A stretch of DNA of 64,000 nt from Microbacterium maritypicum (GTDB lineage Bacteria > Actinomycetota > Actinomycetes > Actinomycetales > Microbacteriaceae): positions 3,782,001 to 3,846,000 of the forward strand of contig NZ_CP168030.1 in assembly GCF_041529975.1 (NCBI RefSeq), given 5' to 3'. The position numbers were made by a program, and so were the translations under genes. Under the pieces are notes generated by a model. That model was not told the DNA's origin and searched no databases. It saw only the letters and a list, made by a program, of their open reading frames with translations. Shown one piece after another: positions 23,231 to 31,747 of this stretch (positions are counted from its first letter, which is position 1; the number at the start of each line of letters is the position of its first letter).

Positions 23231-24226
23231 CTAGGCGTCGGTTGCGAGCGTCGGACCGCGGGGCGAGTAGCGGGCCGCGATCTCGACTGCGTGCTGATGG
23301 AGCACATCCCTCAGCTCGGGAGGGCTGAGGGCTTCAGCGTCGACTCCTAGTTTCCAGATCGCCCATGCCGCGTGGCGCAGGTCCTGAAAAGTCAACTCCA
23401 TTCGAAGCCAACCATCCGACTCGGCCGTCTCGTGAACGATCGCGAGAGCCGTCTCGGCGAGTTCCTCTCGTCGCGCGGGGTCTAGCCGGGCGGCGACGAT
23501 GAACTGCACTTCTCCGGCACGAAAACGTGCACTGCGCGCTTCCCAGAGTTGGGCGAGGTTGACCTCACTCGGGCGTTCTGCAGGAGCGGCGAGTGCCTCT
23601 GCCGCCAGAACCCGAGAGAGACGGTAGGTGCGATCATGGCCATCGACCAACGCGAGAAGGTAGCTCCTCTCCCGGACCGTCACGAGGCCGATGGGGTCTA
23701 CGTGCCGCCAGGCGGCGTCACGACCTTCGGCGGCGTAGTGAATGCGCAGTTTGCGTCCGTCGAGCACAGAGCGGCGCACCTCGTTCATGACCGTCTCCGA
23801 GATGCCTTCGGCGAGCCGGTACCGGGACAGGAGATCCGCTTGAGGTTCGAACAGTATGCGCTGCGCGGCGTCGGTCGCCGCGGCTTGATGGCCGGCCGGT
23901 ATCGCGTCGACGACCTTGCGCATGGCGGAGGACAGCGCCGATCCCAGGCCGAACACCTGTCGCCCCCCGATGCTCCCGGCCGTGAGCAGGGCGAGGGCTT
24001 CCTCCTGGTTGAGGCCCATCAGCTCGGCACGAAATCCAGGGAGCAAAGAGAAGCCGCCGTTGCGACCGCGGTTGACGTAGACCGGCACCCCGGCGGCGGA
24101 CAGCGCCTCGATGTCTCTGAGAATGGTGCGCGTAGACACTTCCAGCTCGTCGGCGAGCTGGGATGCAGAGAGCGAACCCCGTTGCCGCAGGAGCAGCACG
24201 AGAGAGACCAGGCGATCGGCACGCAT
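23231..24226 (-). CDS. WYL-domain transcriptional regulator (YafY type)
   Basis: The 331-residue protein has an N-terminal helix-turn-helix ('SASQLADELEVSTRTILRDI'), a WYL ligand-sensing domain (about residues 140-215, 'RKLRIHYAAEGRDAAWRHVD' and 'RERSYLLALVDG') and the usual C-terminal WCX part. It follows the YafY/YobV architecture. It is divergent from the RidA gene, and a dyad in the shared promoter region (24244-24268) is its likely binding site. The ligand is unknown. The gene is convergent with the preceding sigma partner gene. Confidence 0.92.
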   Translation of the reverse strand: MRADRLVSLVLLLRQRGSLSASQLADELEVSTRTILRDIEALSAAGVPVYVNRGRNGGFSLLPGFRAELMGLNQEEALALLTAGSIGGRQVFGLGSALSSAMRKVVDAIPAGHQAAATDAAQRILFEPQADLLSRYRLAEGISETVMNEVRRSVLDGRKLRIHYAAEGRDAAWRHVDPIGLVTVRERSYLLALVDGHDRTYRLSRVLAAEALAAPAERPSEVNLAQLWEARSARFRAGEVQFIVAARLDPARREELAETALAIVHETAESDGWLRMELTFQDLRHAAWAIWKLGVDAEALSPPELRDVLHQHAVEIAARYSPRGPTLATDA

Positions 24227-24243
24227 AGGAAACTTTCTCAGAA

Positions 24244-24268
24244 ATACATGACAAGAGGTGTCGTGTAT
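24244..24268. promoter_or_regulatory. Dyad operator between WYL regulator and RidA genes
   Basis: ATACATGACA (24244-24253) and TGTCGTGTAT (24259-24268) form a 10-bp inverted repeat with one mismatch and a 5-base spacer. It starts 18 bases before the WYL gene start, so the regulator could repress itself and control the RidA gene from here. Confidence 0.6.
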
Positions 24269-24355
24269 CGCTGCGAGGCTCGAAGTGTCGTCGATTCGGA
24301 CGGCGATCGGCTGGACCGGATCACCGGCACGGCACACACAACGAATGGAGAAGAG

Positions 24356-24757
24356 ATGACACTCGAACGCACCGCAGTCAACCCGGTCACGTGGTCGCTG
24401 GAAATGGGGTTCAACCAGGGTGAGGTCGTGTCCGCTGAGTCCCGCACGTTGTACATCTCGGGGCAGACCGCGATGAACAAAGAGGGACAGCCCGAGCACC
24501 ACGGCGACATGGCCGCTCAGCTCGCGCTCAGCATCGACAACCTCGAGGCGGTGTTGACGGAGGCGGGGATGACCCTCGCGAACCTCGTGCGCCTGAACGT
24601 CTACACGACCGACGTCGACGCACTGTTCCCACACTACGGAGAGCTCGCCGGACGGCTCGGCGCCGCGGGCGTCTCGCCCACGACCACAATGCTCGGAGTC
24701 TCGCGCCTTGCGATCCCCGGCCAGCTCGTCGAGTTGGAAGGTACGGCGGTCGCCTGA
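24356..24757 (+). CDS. RidA-family protein
   Basis: The 133-residue protein shows the YjgF/RidA layout: 'SAESRTLYISGQTAMNKEG', 'NLEAVLTEAGMTLANLVRLN' and 'LGVSRLAIPGQLVELEGTAV'. The late arginine that binds the substrate carboxylate in true RidA is present in 'VSRLAIPG', but the surrounding residues differ, so deaminase activity on 2-aminoacrylate is uncertain. GGAGAAGAG provides the ribosome site. It is the probable target of the divergent WYL regulator and ends at a strong terminator. Confidence 0.88.
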   Translation: MTLERTAVNPVTWSLEMGFNQGEVVSAESRTLYISGQTAMNKEGQPEHHGDMAAQLALSIDNLEAVLTEAGMTLANLVRLNVYTTDVDALFPHYGELAGRLGAAGVSPTTTMLGVSRLAIPGQLVELEGTAVA

Positions 24758-24775
24758 TCGGACGGCTCAGACGAC

Positions 24776-24815
24776 CGCCACGCTCGACGCCGTGCCTGCG
24801 ACGTCGAGCGTGGCG
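24776..24815 (+). terminator. Stem-loop terminator after the RidA gene
   Basis: A perfect 14-bp stem has arms at 24776-24789 and 24802-24815. It separates this gene from the convergent LacI gene and probably works in both directions. Confidence 0.8.
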
Positions 24816-24913
24816 GAGCCCCGTCGGGCGCATCCCTCGCAGGAATGAATCGGTGTCCGTCCGAAGATGGCGGTCCGTGGGTTCGGTTTCGCCTCGGTCT
24901 CAGGCGTGGAGGC

Positions 24914-25954
24914 TCATCTGAGGGCGATCGCGCCCAGCCCGTCGGAGGCGACCGCCCCTGACGACATGCCCGGAACGAGGACGCACGGCTGATAGCTGAC
25001 GCCCGGCTGCCGGGCTGCGGGGTCGTCCGCCAGCAACGCCTCGGCCGCCACTCGCCCCAGGCTGTTCAGCTGAGGATCCACCGAGGTGAGGAATCGATCG
25101 GGGCTCCCGCTGTACTTCGACCAGTTGTCGTAGCCGACCAGTGCGACGTCTTCCGGGACCCGGACACCGGCCTGTTCGAACGCACGGGTGACGCCCAGAG
25201 CGATGTAGTCGTTGCCGCAGAACACGGCGTCGAACTCGCCCCGCCGTTCGAGCAGCTCGAGACCGGCCCGGTAGCCCCACGGAATGGTCCAGTCGCCGAA
25301 CAGGGGTTCCGACAGCGCGATCTCCACGCCGGCATCAGCGAGCTCGGCACGAAAACCGCTCAGACGATCCTGGACCGCCCGCGAATACTCCATCGCGGTC
25401 ACATGCGCGATCCTCGTTCTACCCTGGCGAAGGAGGTGCGCGGCGGCCAAACGCCCTGCCTGCACATCGTCCGGGAGAAAGCACGTGTCCTCGGGGTTGT
25501 CCGAGACTCCGAAGACATGGATCACCGGCGTCTGGAACGACTCCGATATCGAGGGGAACGGCACGTCCGTGCCGTCACCCACCACGATGATCCCGTCGAC
25601 TCGGCGGGCCTGCAGCGTGCGAAGGTTCTGCGGCCGGGCGGCGACATTGTCCTCATCGTCGTAGACGAGCACGGCGACATCGTGCTTGCTGAGCTCCGCG
25701 ATTATCCCGGTGATGACCGGAGTCGAGAAGTTGCCCGATGCCTTCTGGGCGAGAACACCGACCGTGAAACTGCGCCCGAGCGCGAACGACTGCGCGAGCG
25801 CATTGGGCCTGAAGTCCAGTCGTGCTGCGGCCTCATGGATGCGCTGCCGCGTCTCGACGGATACATGTCCACCGCCGTTGAGCACGCGCGAGGCCGTGGG
25901 CACAGAAACACCCGACTCTGCCGCGACATCCTTCAAGGTCACCGGCCGCCTCAT
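24914..25954 (-). CDS. LacI-family regulator of the carbohydrate island
   Basis: The 346-residue protein starts with the LacI helix-turn-helix ('VTLKDVAAESGVSVPTASRV'), followed by the hinge 'RPNALAQSF' and a periplasmic-binding-like sugar domain ('DAVFCGNDYIALG', 'PEDVALVGYDNW'). AAGGAG precedes the ATG. It lies at the downstream end of the first ABC cassette. A LacI-like operator, AGGTAACCGGTTGCCT, sits between the sugar-binding-protein and fucosidase genes, so this protein is the most likely repressor of both divergent units. Confidence 0.93.
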   Translation of the reverse strand: MRRPVTLKDVAAESGVSVPTASRVLNGGGHVSVETRQRIHEAAARLDFRPNALAQSFALGRSFTVGVLAQKASGNFSTPVITGIIAELSKHDVAVLVYDDEDNVAARPQNLRTLQARRVDGIIVVGDGTDVPFPSISESFQTPVIHVFGVSDNPEDTCFLPDDVQAGRLAAAHLLRQGRTRIAHVTAMEYSRAVQDRLSGFRAELADAGVEIALSEPLFGDWTIPWGYRAGLELLERRGEFDAVFCGNDYIALGVTRAFEQAGVRVPEDVALVGYDNWSKYSGSPDRFLTSVDPQLNSLGRVAAEALLADDPAARQPGVSYQPCVLVPGMSSGAVASDGLGAIALR

Positions 25955-26017
25955 CGCGCTCCTTCCCGATCCCTCATCCTCTCAGGATCCCACGAGCCGC
26001 CGAGCACCGCTCATCTT

Positions 26018-26746
26018 CTACGACCCCACCAGATCCGAGATCGTGAGCCCGGACAACCAGGACTCCTTCATCGTGACCTCGGCGTCGTCGACCGCGCGCT
26101 CGTGCGTGGATTCGAACATCCGGCGCGCGAGGATCTGCGCGGCGATCGCACGATCCTCAGGAACGGCCATGTCCAGGCCCTCGGCGACCTCCGGTCGAGC
26201 GCGTATCAATGCATCCAGGGCGCCCGGATCGTCCGTCAACGCGGTGGCGTCCGCCGTCTCCTGCTCCGATGCCGCATCCGCCATCTCCTGGAACTCATAC
26301 TGTTCGAGGGTCTTCTCCACCGGCCCGTAGAGCACTTCCCCTGCTTGGGAGGACGCGTGACGTGCGGCTTTGTCGGCTTTCCACCGCTCGACCAGGCTTT
26401 CGAAGGACGCGTCATCGATGAATGTGAGGGCGACCGCGCCCTGCCGACGGACGACCCCGTCGACGCAACGCGCGGCTGCCTCGTCAACCAGAAGTTCGCC
26501 CGCACGGCTGTCGTGCACCGGGTCCGTGTCGTCCACGACCCACCCCTTCTTGGACGCGGTATCCATGACCGTGGCTTGAACCTGACTGACGCAGTATCGG
26601 AACTCATCCGCATGAACCGGTGTTCCGTTCACCTCCATGGCGGTGCCGTTCTTCGCGGCACCCGGTGATGCGGGGGCGGGAGCGCATGCGCAGAACCCCA
26701 GCGCCATGAAGAGGGCGATGCACGCCGCAACGTACGGTCGTTTCAC
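26018..26746 (-). CDS. Exported lipoprotein, possible SurA-like N-terminal domain
   Basis: The 242-residue protein begins with a signal peptide containing two cysteines at the end of the hydrophobic stretch ('ALGFCACAPAP'). Neither fits the lipobox perfectly, so lipidation is probable but not sure. The mature part opens with 'MEVNGTPVHADEFRYCVSQV', similar to the helical start of SurA/PrsA-type chaperones, but no parvulin domain follows. The GTG at 26746 has AAGGAA seven bases upstream. It lies between the beta-helix gene and the lacI-type gene and may help fold the exported beta-helix protein, which is inference. Confidence 0.6.
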   Translation of the reverse strand: MKRPYVAACIALFMALGFCACAPAPASPGAAKNGTAMEVNGTPVHADEFRYCVSQVQATVMDTASKKGWVVDDTDPVHDSRAGELLVDEAAARCVDGVVRRQGAVALTFIDDASFESLVERWKADKAARHASSQAGEVLYGPVEKTLEQYEFQEMADAASEQETADATALTDDPGALDALIRARPEVAEGLDMAVPEDRAIAAQILARRMFESTHERAVDDAEVTMKESWLSGLTISDLVGS

Positions 26747-26797
26747 TGGTGCTTCCTTTCGGTCTCTTGCCCTGGTCACCGCTTCGGTTCCGCCCCC

Positions 26798-26843
26798 GCA
26801 GGGTGTTCGAACGATCGATCTTCCGATCGCTCGAACACCCTGC
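26798..26843 (-). terminator. Long stem-loop after the beta-helix gene
   Basis: Arms 26798-26810 and 26831-26843 pair over 13 bases. After one mismatch the inner CGATCG pair (26812-26817 and 26824-26829) extends the stem around a six-base loop. It lies between the beta-helix gene and the lipoprotein gene. Confidence 0.75.
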
Positions 26844-26853
26844 GCTCGGACGG

Positions 26854-28435
26854 CTACGGCTTCTTGGCCACGACCGGGCCGCTGTATGCGCCGATGTTCG
26901 GTGCGGCCGTCCCCGACACCGCATTGCCCCAGTAGTCGCGGCCCCCGTTGCCGGAGATGATGCGGCCTGCCGCGATCGCCGGCGATCCGGCCGTCAGCTT
27001 GTAGCCGTCGACGGTGTCGAGACCGTCGCCTCCCGTGCCCGGGTTGGCGAACAGCGGGTCGGCGTTGATGGCGTTGGCATCTGCCGCAGGGCCGGCGAAC
27101 CCGTGATAGACGTTGCGGTCGACGGTGATCCCCCGATCGGTATCGAACCGGGTCAGGCTCGAGCCGACGAAGATGTTGTTGGCGACCGTCGAGTTCGCAG
27201 CGAGCCGGATGTCGAACGCACCGCCCGGGTTGTAGAGCGTGTTGTTGTACATCTCGAGCTTGACCTTGGCGTTGCCACCGCTGCCCGCGTTGACGATCCC
27301 CTCGCCCTGCGACACGTTGTACCGCACGACCAGCTCGGGGGTGTCGGTCTGTGCCGGACCGAAGCAGGTGAGGCACTCGAGGTAGAACCCTCCGGCGTTC
27401 TCATGGCTGTAGTTGTACTGATACGTGCACGAACCGGTGATGCCCCAGTCGCAGTCCCAACCCATCGAGTCCGGCCCCGGCTCGGTGCGGGCCGACTCGT
27501 TGAACTGAAGAACCGGATTTGCGCTCGTGTAGGCCCAGATGCCGGCGATCGCGCCACGGTTGACCGCGTCGTGTCCGGCGTCATAGCTCAGGTTGCGCTC
27601 GACCAGGGGGTCGACGGAGACGCCGATCAGGATCGAGTCGGCGGCCGCGCGAAGCACGGAGTTGCCTCGGACGACGACGTTGCGGTTGTGGTTGATGGTG
27701 TCGTCCCCATTCGGGGAGCCGACGATCGCGATACCCATCGATTTCACGTCGCGGATCGAGTTGTCCTCGATGGTGACGCCGTCGAAGTATCCCGTGAGCC
27801 CGCTGGCTTTGGCCGGCAGGCGAACCTGGATTCCTGCCGAGACGTAGCGGTCTGCGGCGTTGCGGTCCGAGCGGCCGGTGACGTCGTGGACATCGAGGTT
27901 CTTGATGGTGATGCCGGATCGCACCTCGTTGCCGGTGTTCTCCACGAGCACGCCGCTGCGCTTTCCCTCCGCAGCGGCGATGTTCGTCACCTCCAGGCCG
28001 TCGACCGTCCAGTAGCTGACGTCCCTCAGGGTGACGGGCGCTTCGACACCGCCTCCCCCGTTGATGATCGGTTTCGCGCCGGTGCCGTAGCTGCCCAGAA
28101 CGATCCGTTTCGCAGAAGTGCCACTCCCCGACGCTGTGAAGGAACCTGCGCAGGTCGTGCCGGCTTTGAGTCTGATCGAGTCTCCCGCAGCGAAGGCACC
28201 CCCCGGAGCCTGGATCGCGGCGAGCGAGTTCCATGGACTGTCCTGCGTGCCGGTCCCATTGGCGGTCGCCGCGCAATCGACGAAGAACGTGGTGTCCGCG
28301 GCGTTCGCGGGTGCCGCTCCTGCCCCGGTCAGGGGCGCTCAACACGACGGCGGCTCCGACAGCGGCAGTGATCGCGGCCCTCCAGCGGCCCGGCTTCTGT
28401 CGCGTTGCCGCGACGGCGGATGGAACAGAATGCAT
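26854..28435 (-). pseudogene. Secreted right-handed parallel beta-helix protein, frameshifted
   Basis: The first 33 codons from ATG 28435 encode a signal peptide ('GRWRAAITAAVGAAVVLSA'), then the frame turns into nonsense. The true continuation is in another frame, beginning 'TGAGAAPANAADTTFFVDC' and running to 26854. It shows beta-helix repeats such as 'SYWTVDGLEVTN', 'VTIEDNSIRDVKSMGI', 'NVVVRGNSVLR' and 'STVANNIFVGS'. Removing one base from the four-base run at 28332-28335 joins both parts into about 526 residues. Such proteins are often polysaccharide lyases or glycan-binding enzymes. It belongs to the first ABC cassette. Whether the frameshift is real or a base-call error is open. Confidence 0.8.
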
Positions 28436-28484
28436 GGTGCACTTCCTTTCTTCGGAGGGTCCGAGCGGGCGCTCGGACCGGAGG

Positions 28485-29354
28485 TCAGGTCTTCACGGCA
28501 CCCGCCGACATGCCGGCGACGACGTAGCGCTGCAGGAAGCTGAACACCAGGATCAGCGGCAGGACGCCGAGAAGCGCCGCCGGGAACAGCGTCGTCGGCT
28601 CCACCGTGTTCGGGTCGATCAGGGCATAGGCGTTCGCCATGATCGTGCGGTTCTGCTCGCCCTGGAGGAACACGAGGGGAACGATGAGGTCGTTCCACAC
28701 GACCAGGCTGATGAACGTCACCAGCGTCGCCGTGACGGGTGCCAGGAGCGGGAAGATCACGACGAAGAAGATGCGAAGCGGACCCGCACCATCGATCGCC
28801 GCGGCCTCCTCCAGCTCCGTCGGCACCTGGCGCATGAAGCTGGTGTAGAAGAACACGGCGATCGGAAGGTTCATGGCCGTGTAGACGAGGATCACGCTGA
28901 GATGCGTGCCCAGGATGTGCAGATCCCGGATCATCAGGTACAGCGGTGCGATGAGCACATAGATCGGGATGGTGGTCCCGATGATGAACACGCGGTAGGT
29001 GGTGTTCGTCCAGGAGCGCCCGATCCGGCTCAGCGGGTAGCTGGCCATGGCGCCGAAGGCGACGGTCAGCACGCAGGAGCACACCAGGATGATGAGGGTG
29101 TTCGCGACGCTCTGCGCGTAGTTGATGCGCTGGAACGCATCCACGACGTTGTCGAGCGTGAGGTGTTCGGGCCACCCGAGCGGATTCGCCGACACGTCAG
29201 CGGCCGGTCGGATCGCGGTCAGCACGGCGAACGCGAACGGGGTCACGAGCAGTGCGACGCCGACGATGAGCCCGATGTCGCCGAGCCGGCGTTTGCCCGC
29301 GTTCCACAGGCGGTGGTCGCGTGACCGGGCCGGGGCGGGGAGAGATGCGGACAT
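28485..29354 (-). CDS. Carbohydrate ABC transporter permease (MalG type)
   Basis: The 289-residue protein has six membrane helices and the permease EAA loop 'ELEEAAAIDGAGPLRIFFVV' in the C-terminal half, which contacts the ATPase. The early periplasmic loop and the end 'YVVAGMSAGAVKT' are typical of MalG-type CUT1 permeases. It follows the MalF-type gene with four bases between them. No ATPase gene is present in the cluster, so a shared ATPase of the MsiK kind, encoded elsewhere, must energise it. Confidence 0.95.
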   Translation of the reverse strand: MSASLPAPARSRDHRLWNAGKRRLGDIGLIVGVALLVTPFAFAVLTAIRPAADVSANPLGWPEHLTLDNVVDAFQRINYAQSVANTLIILVCSCVLTVAFGAMASYPLSRIGRSWTNTTYRVFIIGTTIPIYVLIAPLYLMIRDLHILGTHLSVILVYTAMNLPIAVFFYTSFMRQVPTELEEAAAIDGAGPLRIFFVVIFPLLAPVTATLVTFISLVVWNDLIVPLVFLQGEQNRTIMANAYALIDPNTVEPTTLFPAALLGVLPLILVFSFLQRYVVAGMSAGAVKT

Positions 29355-29358
29355 GGAT

Positions 29359-30234
29359 TCAGATCCTTTTCTCGCGCATGCGCAGAACGGACGTGGCGAC
29401 GCTGCTGAGCACGACGACGATGACGAGGAGGAGGACCGCGATCGTCACTCCGTAGGCGAACTCGCCCGCCCCGCCGAAGACCTTGCGGTAGACGAGGAGG
29501 GTGAGCGTGGTGGTGGATCCCGCCGGGCCGCCGTTGGTCAGCACGAACGGGAACTCGAACACCTTCAGCGAGCCGATGAGGGAGAGCGTGATGTTCACCG
29601 TGAGCGAGGGGGCGAGAAGAGGCCATTCGATCGTGCGGAATCGGCGGAATCCCGTCGCACCGTCGAGGTCGGCCGCTTCGAGGACATCGGCAGGTAACGC
29701 GAGGTATCCGGCGAGGAAGATCGCCGCGGAGTAGCCGGCGAACATCCAGATGTTGACCAGAGCCACCGCGCCGAGTGCCGTGCTCGTCTCGCCCAGCCAG
29801 ATGCGGGTGAGGGAGTCCAGCCCGAGGGCGCGGAGCACCTCGTTGATCGTTCCATCCGGTGCGTAGAGATACGAGAAGATGAACGATGCCATCACCGGGG
29901 CGACGAGCGTCGGCATGAGGATGAGGACGCTGACCGGTTTGCGGATCCGCGGCCGGTTGTAGAGCGCTCTGGCCAGGAGCAACCCGAAGAGGTTCTGCAG
30001 GACGACGACGATGACGGCGTAGAGCACGGTCGTGCCGACCGCTCGGATGACCTCCCCATCGGTGAACAGTCGTGAATACTGCTCGAGACCGACGAAGTCT
30101 GCCCGAGGGCCCCCGCTGCTGTCCGTGAAGCTGAGCCAGAGGCCGTTGACCAGCGGGTAGAGGATGAGGAGCCCGTAGACGACGAGCGCGGGAAGGAGGA
30201 ACCCGAGAGCGACGAGGGGACGTTTGGAGATCAT
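29359..30234 (-). CDS. Carbohydrate ABC transporter permease (MalF type)
   Basis: The 291-residue protein has six membrane helices and begins 'LVALGFLLPALVVYGLLI'. Its EAA loop reads 'DVLEAADLDGATGFRRFRTI'. It pairs with the MalG-type permease that follows to form the CUT1 membrane channel. It lies 60 bases downstream of the sugar-binding lipoprotein gene, in the operon opposite the alpha-fucosidase gene. Confidence 0.95.
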   Translation of the reverse strand: MISKRPLVALGFLLPALVVYGLLILYPLVNGLWLSFTDSSGGPRADFVGLEQYSRLFTDGEVIRAVGTTVLYAVIVVVLQNLFGLLLARALYNRPRIRKPVSVLILMPTLVAPVMASFIFSYLYAPDGTINEVLRALGLDSLTRIWLGETSTALGAVALVNIWMFAGYSAAIFLAGYLALPADVLEAADLDGATGFRRFRTIEWPLLAPSLTVNITLSLIGSLKVFEFPFVLTNGGPAGSTTTLTLLVYRKVFGGAGEFAYGVTIAVLLLVIVVVLSSVATSVLRMREKRI

Positions 30235-30294
30235 GACAATCCTTCAGCGAGAGCGGTGCGGCCGCCGGAGAGGGCGACCGCACCAGGAACGGGA

Positions 30295-31566
30295 CTAATC
30301 CGCCTTCTTCGCGATCCCGTCCATCTCGTCGAGGAACTCGTCGGTCGTGATCTCACCGAGGAACAGTGCCTGCAGGCGAGAGCCCATCTGCGTCTGCACG
30401 TCGCCCGCCATCCAGGTGTTCGTCTGCATGAAGCGGTAGTTCCCCGCCTCGTAGGACGCGAGGAACTCGCCCGTCGCGTCGTTCTTCGGACTGGTGCCCG
30501 ATTCGAACGGAGAGATCGCGTTCTCCGCTTGGAGGAACAGATCGAGGTTCTCGGGCTGGGACCAGAAGTCCACGTATTTCTCCGCGGCGTCCTTCACCGG
30601 GGATGCCTCGTTGACGCCCCACATCGTTCCCACGAACAGCAGTTCGTTCGGATCGACGCCCGCCTCCCCACCCGGCCAGGCCGTGAACTGACTCTTGATT
30701 CCGGCTTCGGCGACGCCGCCGAGGTTCCACGCGCCCTGGAGCCAGAAGCCCGTGTCGCCCGCCGTGAAGTCGTCTGCGCCCTGCGACCACTCGTCTTCGC
30801 CGAGCTCAGTCTTCCAATCGATGAAGCCCTGCTCCTGCAAGTCGAGCAGCTGCTCGACCGCCGGCTTCCAGTCCGAGAAGCTCGCATCACCCTCGGAGAA
30901 CTCTTCGTCCCAGCCCTTGTCGACGGTCGTGGCCGCAGCGTTCAGCAGCGCCATCGCGCCCGTCCACCCGGCCTTGTCGGGAAGAGTGATCGGGTCGTGG
31001 CCGGCAGCCTTCACCTTGGCGAGCGCGTCGAGGAAGCTCTCCCAGTCCTTCGGCACCTCGTTCACACCGACCTCGCTCAGCAGTTCCATGTTCGAGTACA
31101 GACCGACACCGATGGCCTCCATGGGCATGGCGAGCACGGCGTCGTCATAGGTCGCGAAGCTCTCGACCTCGGGGGTGATGTCGTCGGCCCAGGACGCCGA
31201 GGACAGGTCTGCGAGGTATCCGGACTTCCCCCATGTCGCGAGAAGGTTGCTGTCCAGCATGATCACGTCGGCGGCATTGCCGGCCAGCAACTCAGGCTGC
31301 ACGCGCTGCGAATAGGCCTCGTTCGCGGGGATGGCCTCGAACTCGAGCTTGATGTCGGGGTTCGCCTTCTCGAAAGCCGCGTTGATCTCGGCGACGTTCG
31401 CCGGCTCGCCTTCGCCGCCCTTCCAGCCGTACACCGTGAGAACGGTCCGGCCGTCGTCGGTCGTGGTCGACGAATCGCCGGATGAACAACCGGCCAGAGT
31501 CAGTGCCGTCACGAGGGCGGTGAAGGCACTGGCGGAACGAATCATTCGCTGCTGCGACTTCTTCAT
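30295..31566 (-). CDS. Sugar-binding lipoprotein of ABC importer 1
   Basis: The 423-residue extracellular solute-binding protein (family 1 type) has a lipoprotein signal peptide with lipobox LAGC near residue 26. Its mature part includes 'LTVYGWKGGEGEP' and 'GDTGFWLQGAWNLGG', typical of oligosaccharide binders. It delivers the sugar to the MalF/MalG-type permeases downstream. A LacI-like operator lies about 70 bases upstream, so expression should be inducible. The neighbouring fucosidase and beta-mannosidase suggest a fucosylated or mannosylated oligosaccharide. Confidence 0.94.
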   Translation of the reverse strand: MKKSQQRMIRSASAFTALVTALTLAGCSSGDSSTTTDDGRTVLTVYGWKGGEGEPANVAEINAAFEKANPDIKLEFEAIPANEAYSQRVQPELLAGNAADVIMLDSNLLATWGKSGYLADLSSASWADDITPEVESFATYDDAVLAMPMEAIGVGLYSNMELLSEVGVNEVPKDWESFLDALAKVKAAGHDPITLPDKAGWTGAMALLNAAATTVDKGWDEEFSEGDASFSDWKPAVEQLLDLQEQGFIDWKTELGEDEWSQGADDFTAGDTGFWLQGAWNLGGVAEAGIKSQFTAWPGGEAGVDPNELLFVGTMWGVNEASPVKDAAEKYVDFWSQPENLDLFLQAENAISPFESGTSPKNDATGEFLASYEAGNYRFMQTNTWMAGDVQTQMGSRLQALFLGEITTDEFLDEMDGIAKKAD

Positions 31567-31632
31567 TGAAGGATCTCCTTATCGGGACGCGAGGACGTTG
31601 TCGATGGTTGTCCCATCACCGCACCGATATAT

Positions 31633-31648
31633 AGGTAACCGGTTGCCT
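31633..31648. promoter_or_regulatory. LacI-type operator AGGTAACCGGTTGCCT
   Basis: This 16-bp near-perfect palindrome with a central CG matches in length and form the operators of LacI proteins. It lies between the divergent sugar-binding-protein and fucosidase genes and could repress both. Confidence 0.75.
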
Positions 31649-31747
31649 AACGTTGCTGGCGAGCGTAAATTGATGCGCGTCGCCTTGTCAAGTGCTCGCA
31701 TCTGCGGGCGATCCGACCCTGATCACGCCCTGGACGAAGAGAAGCAG

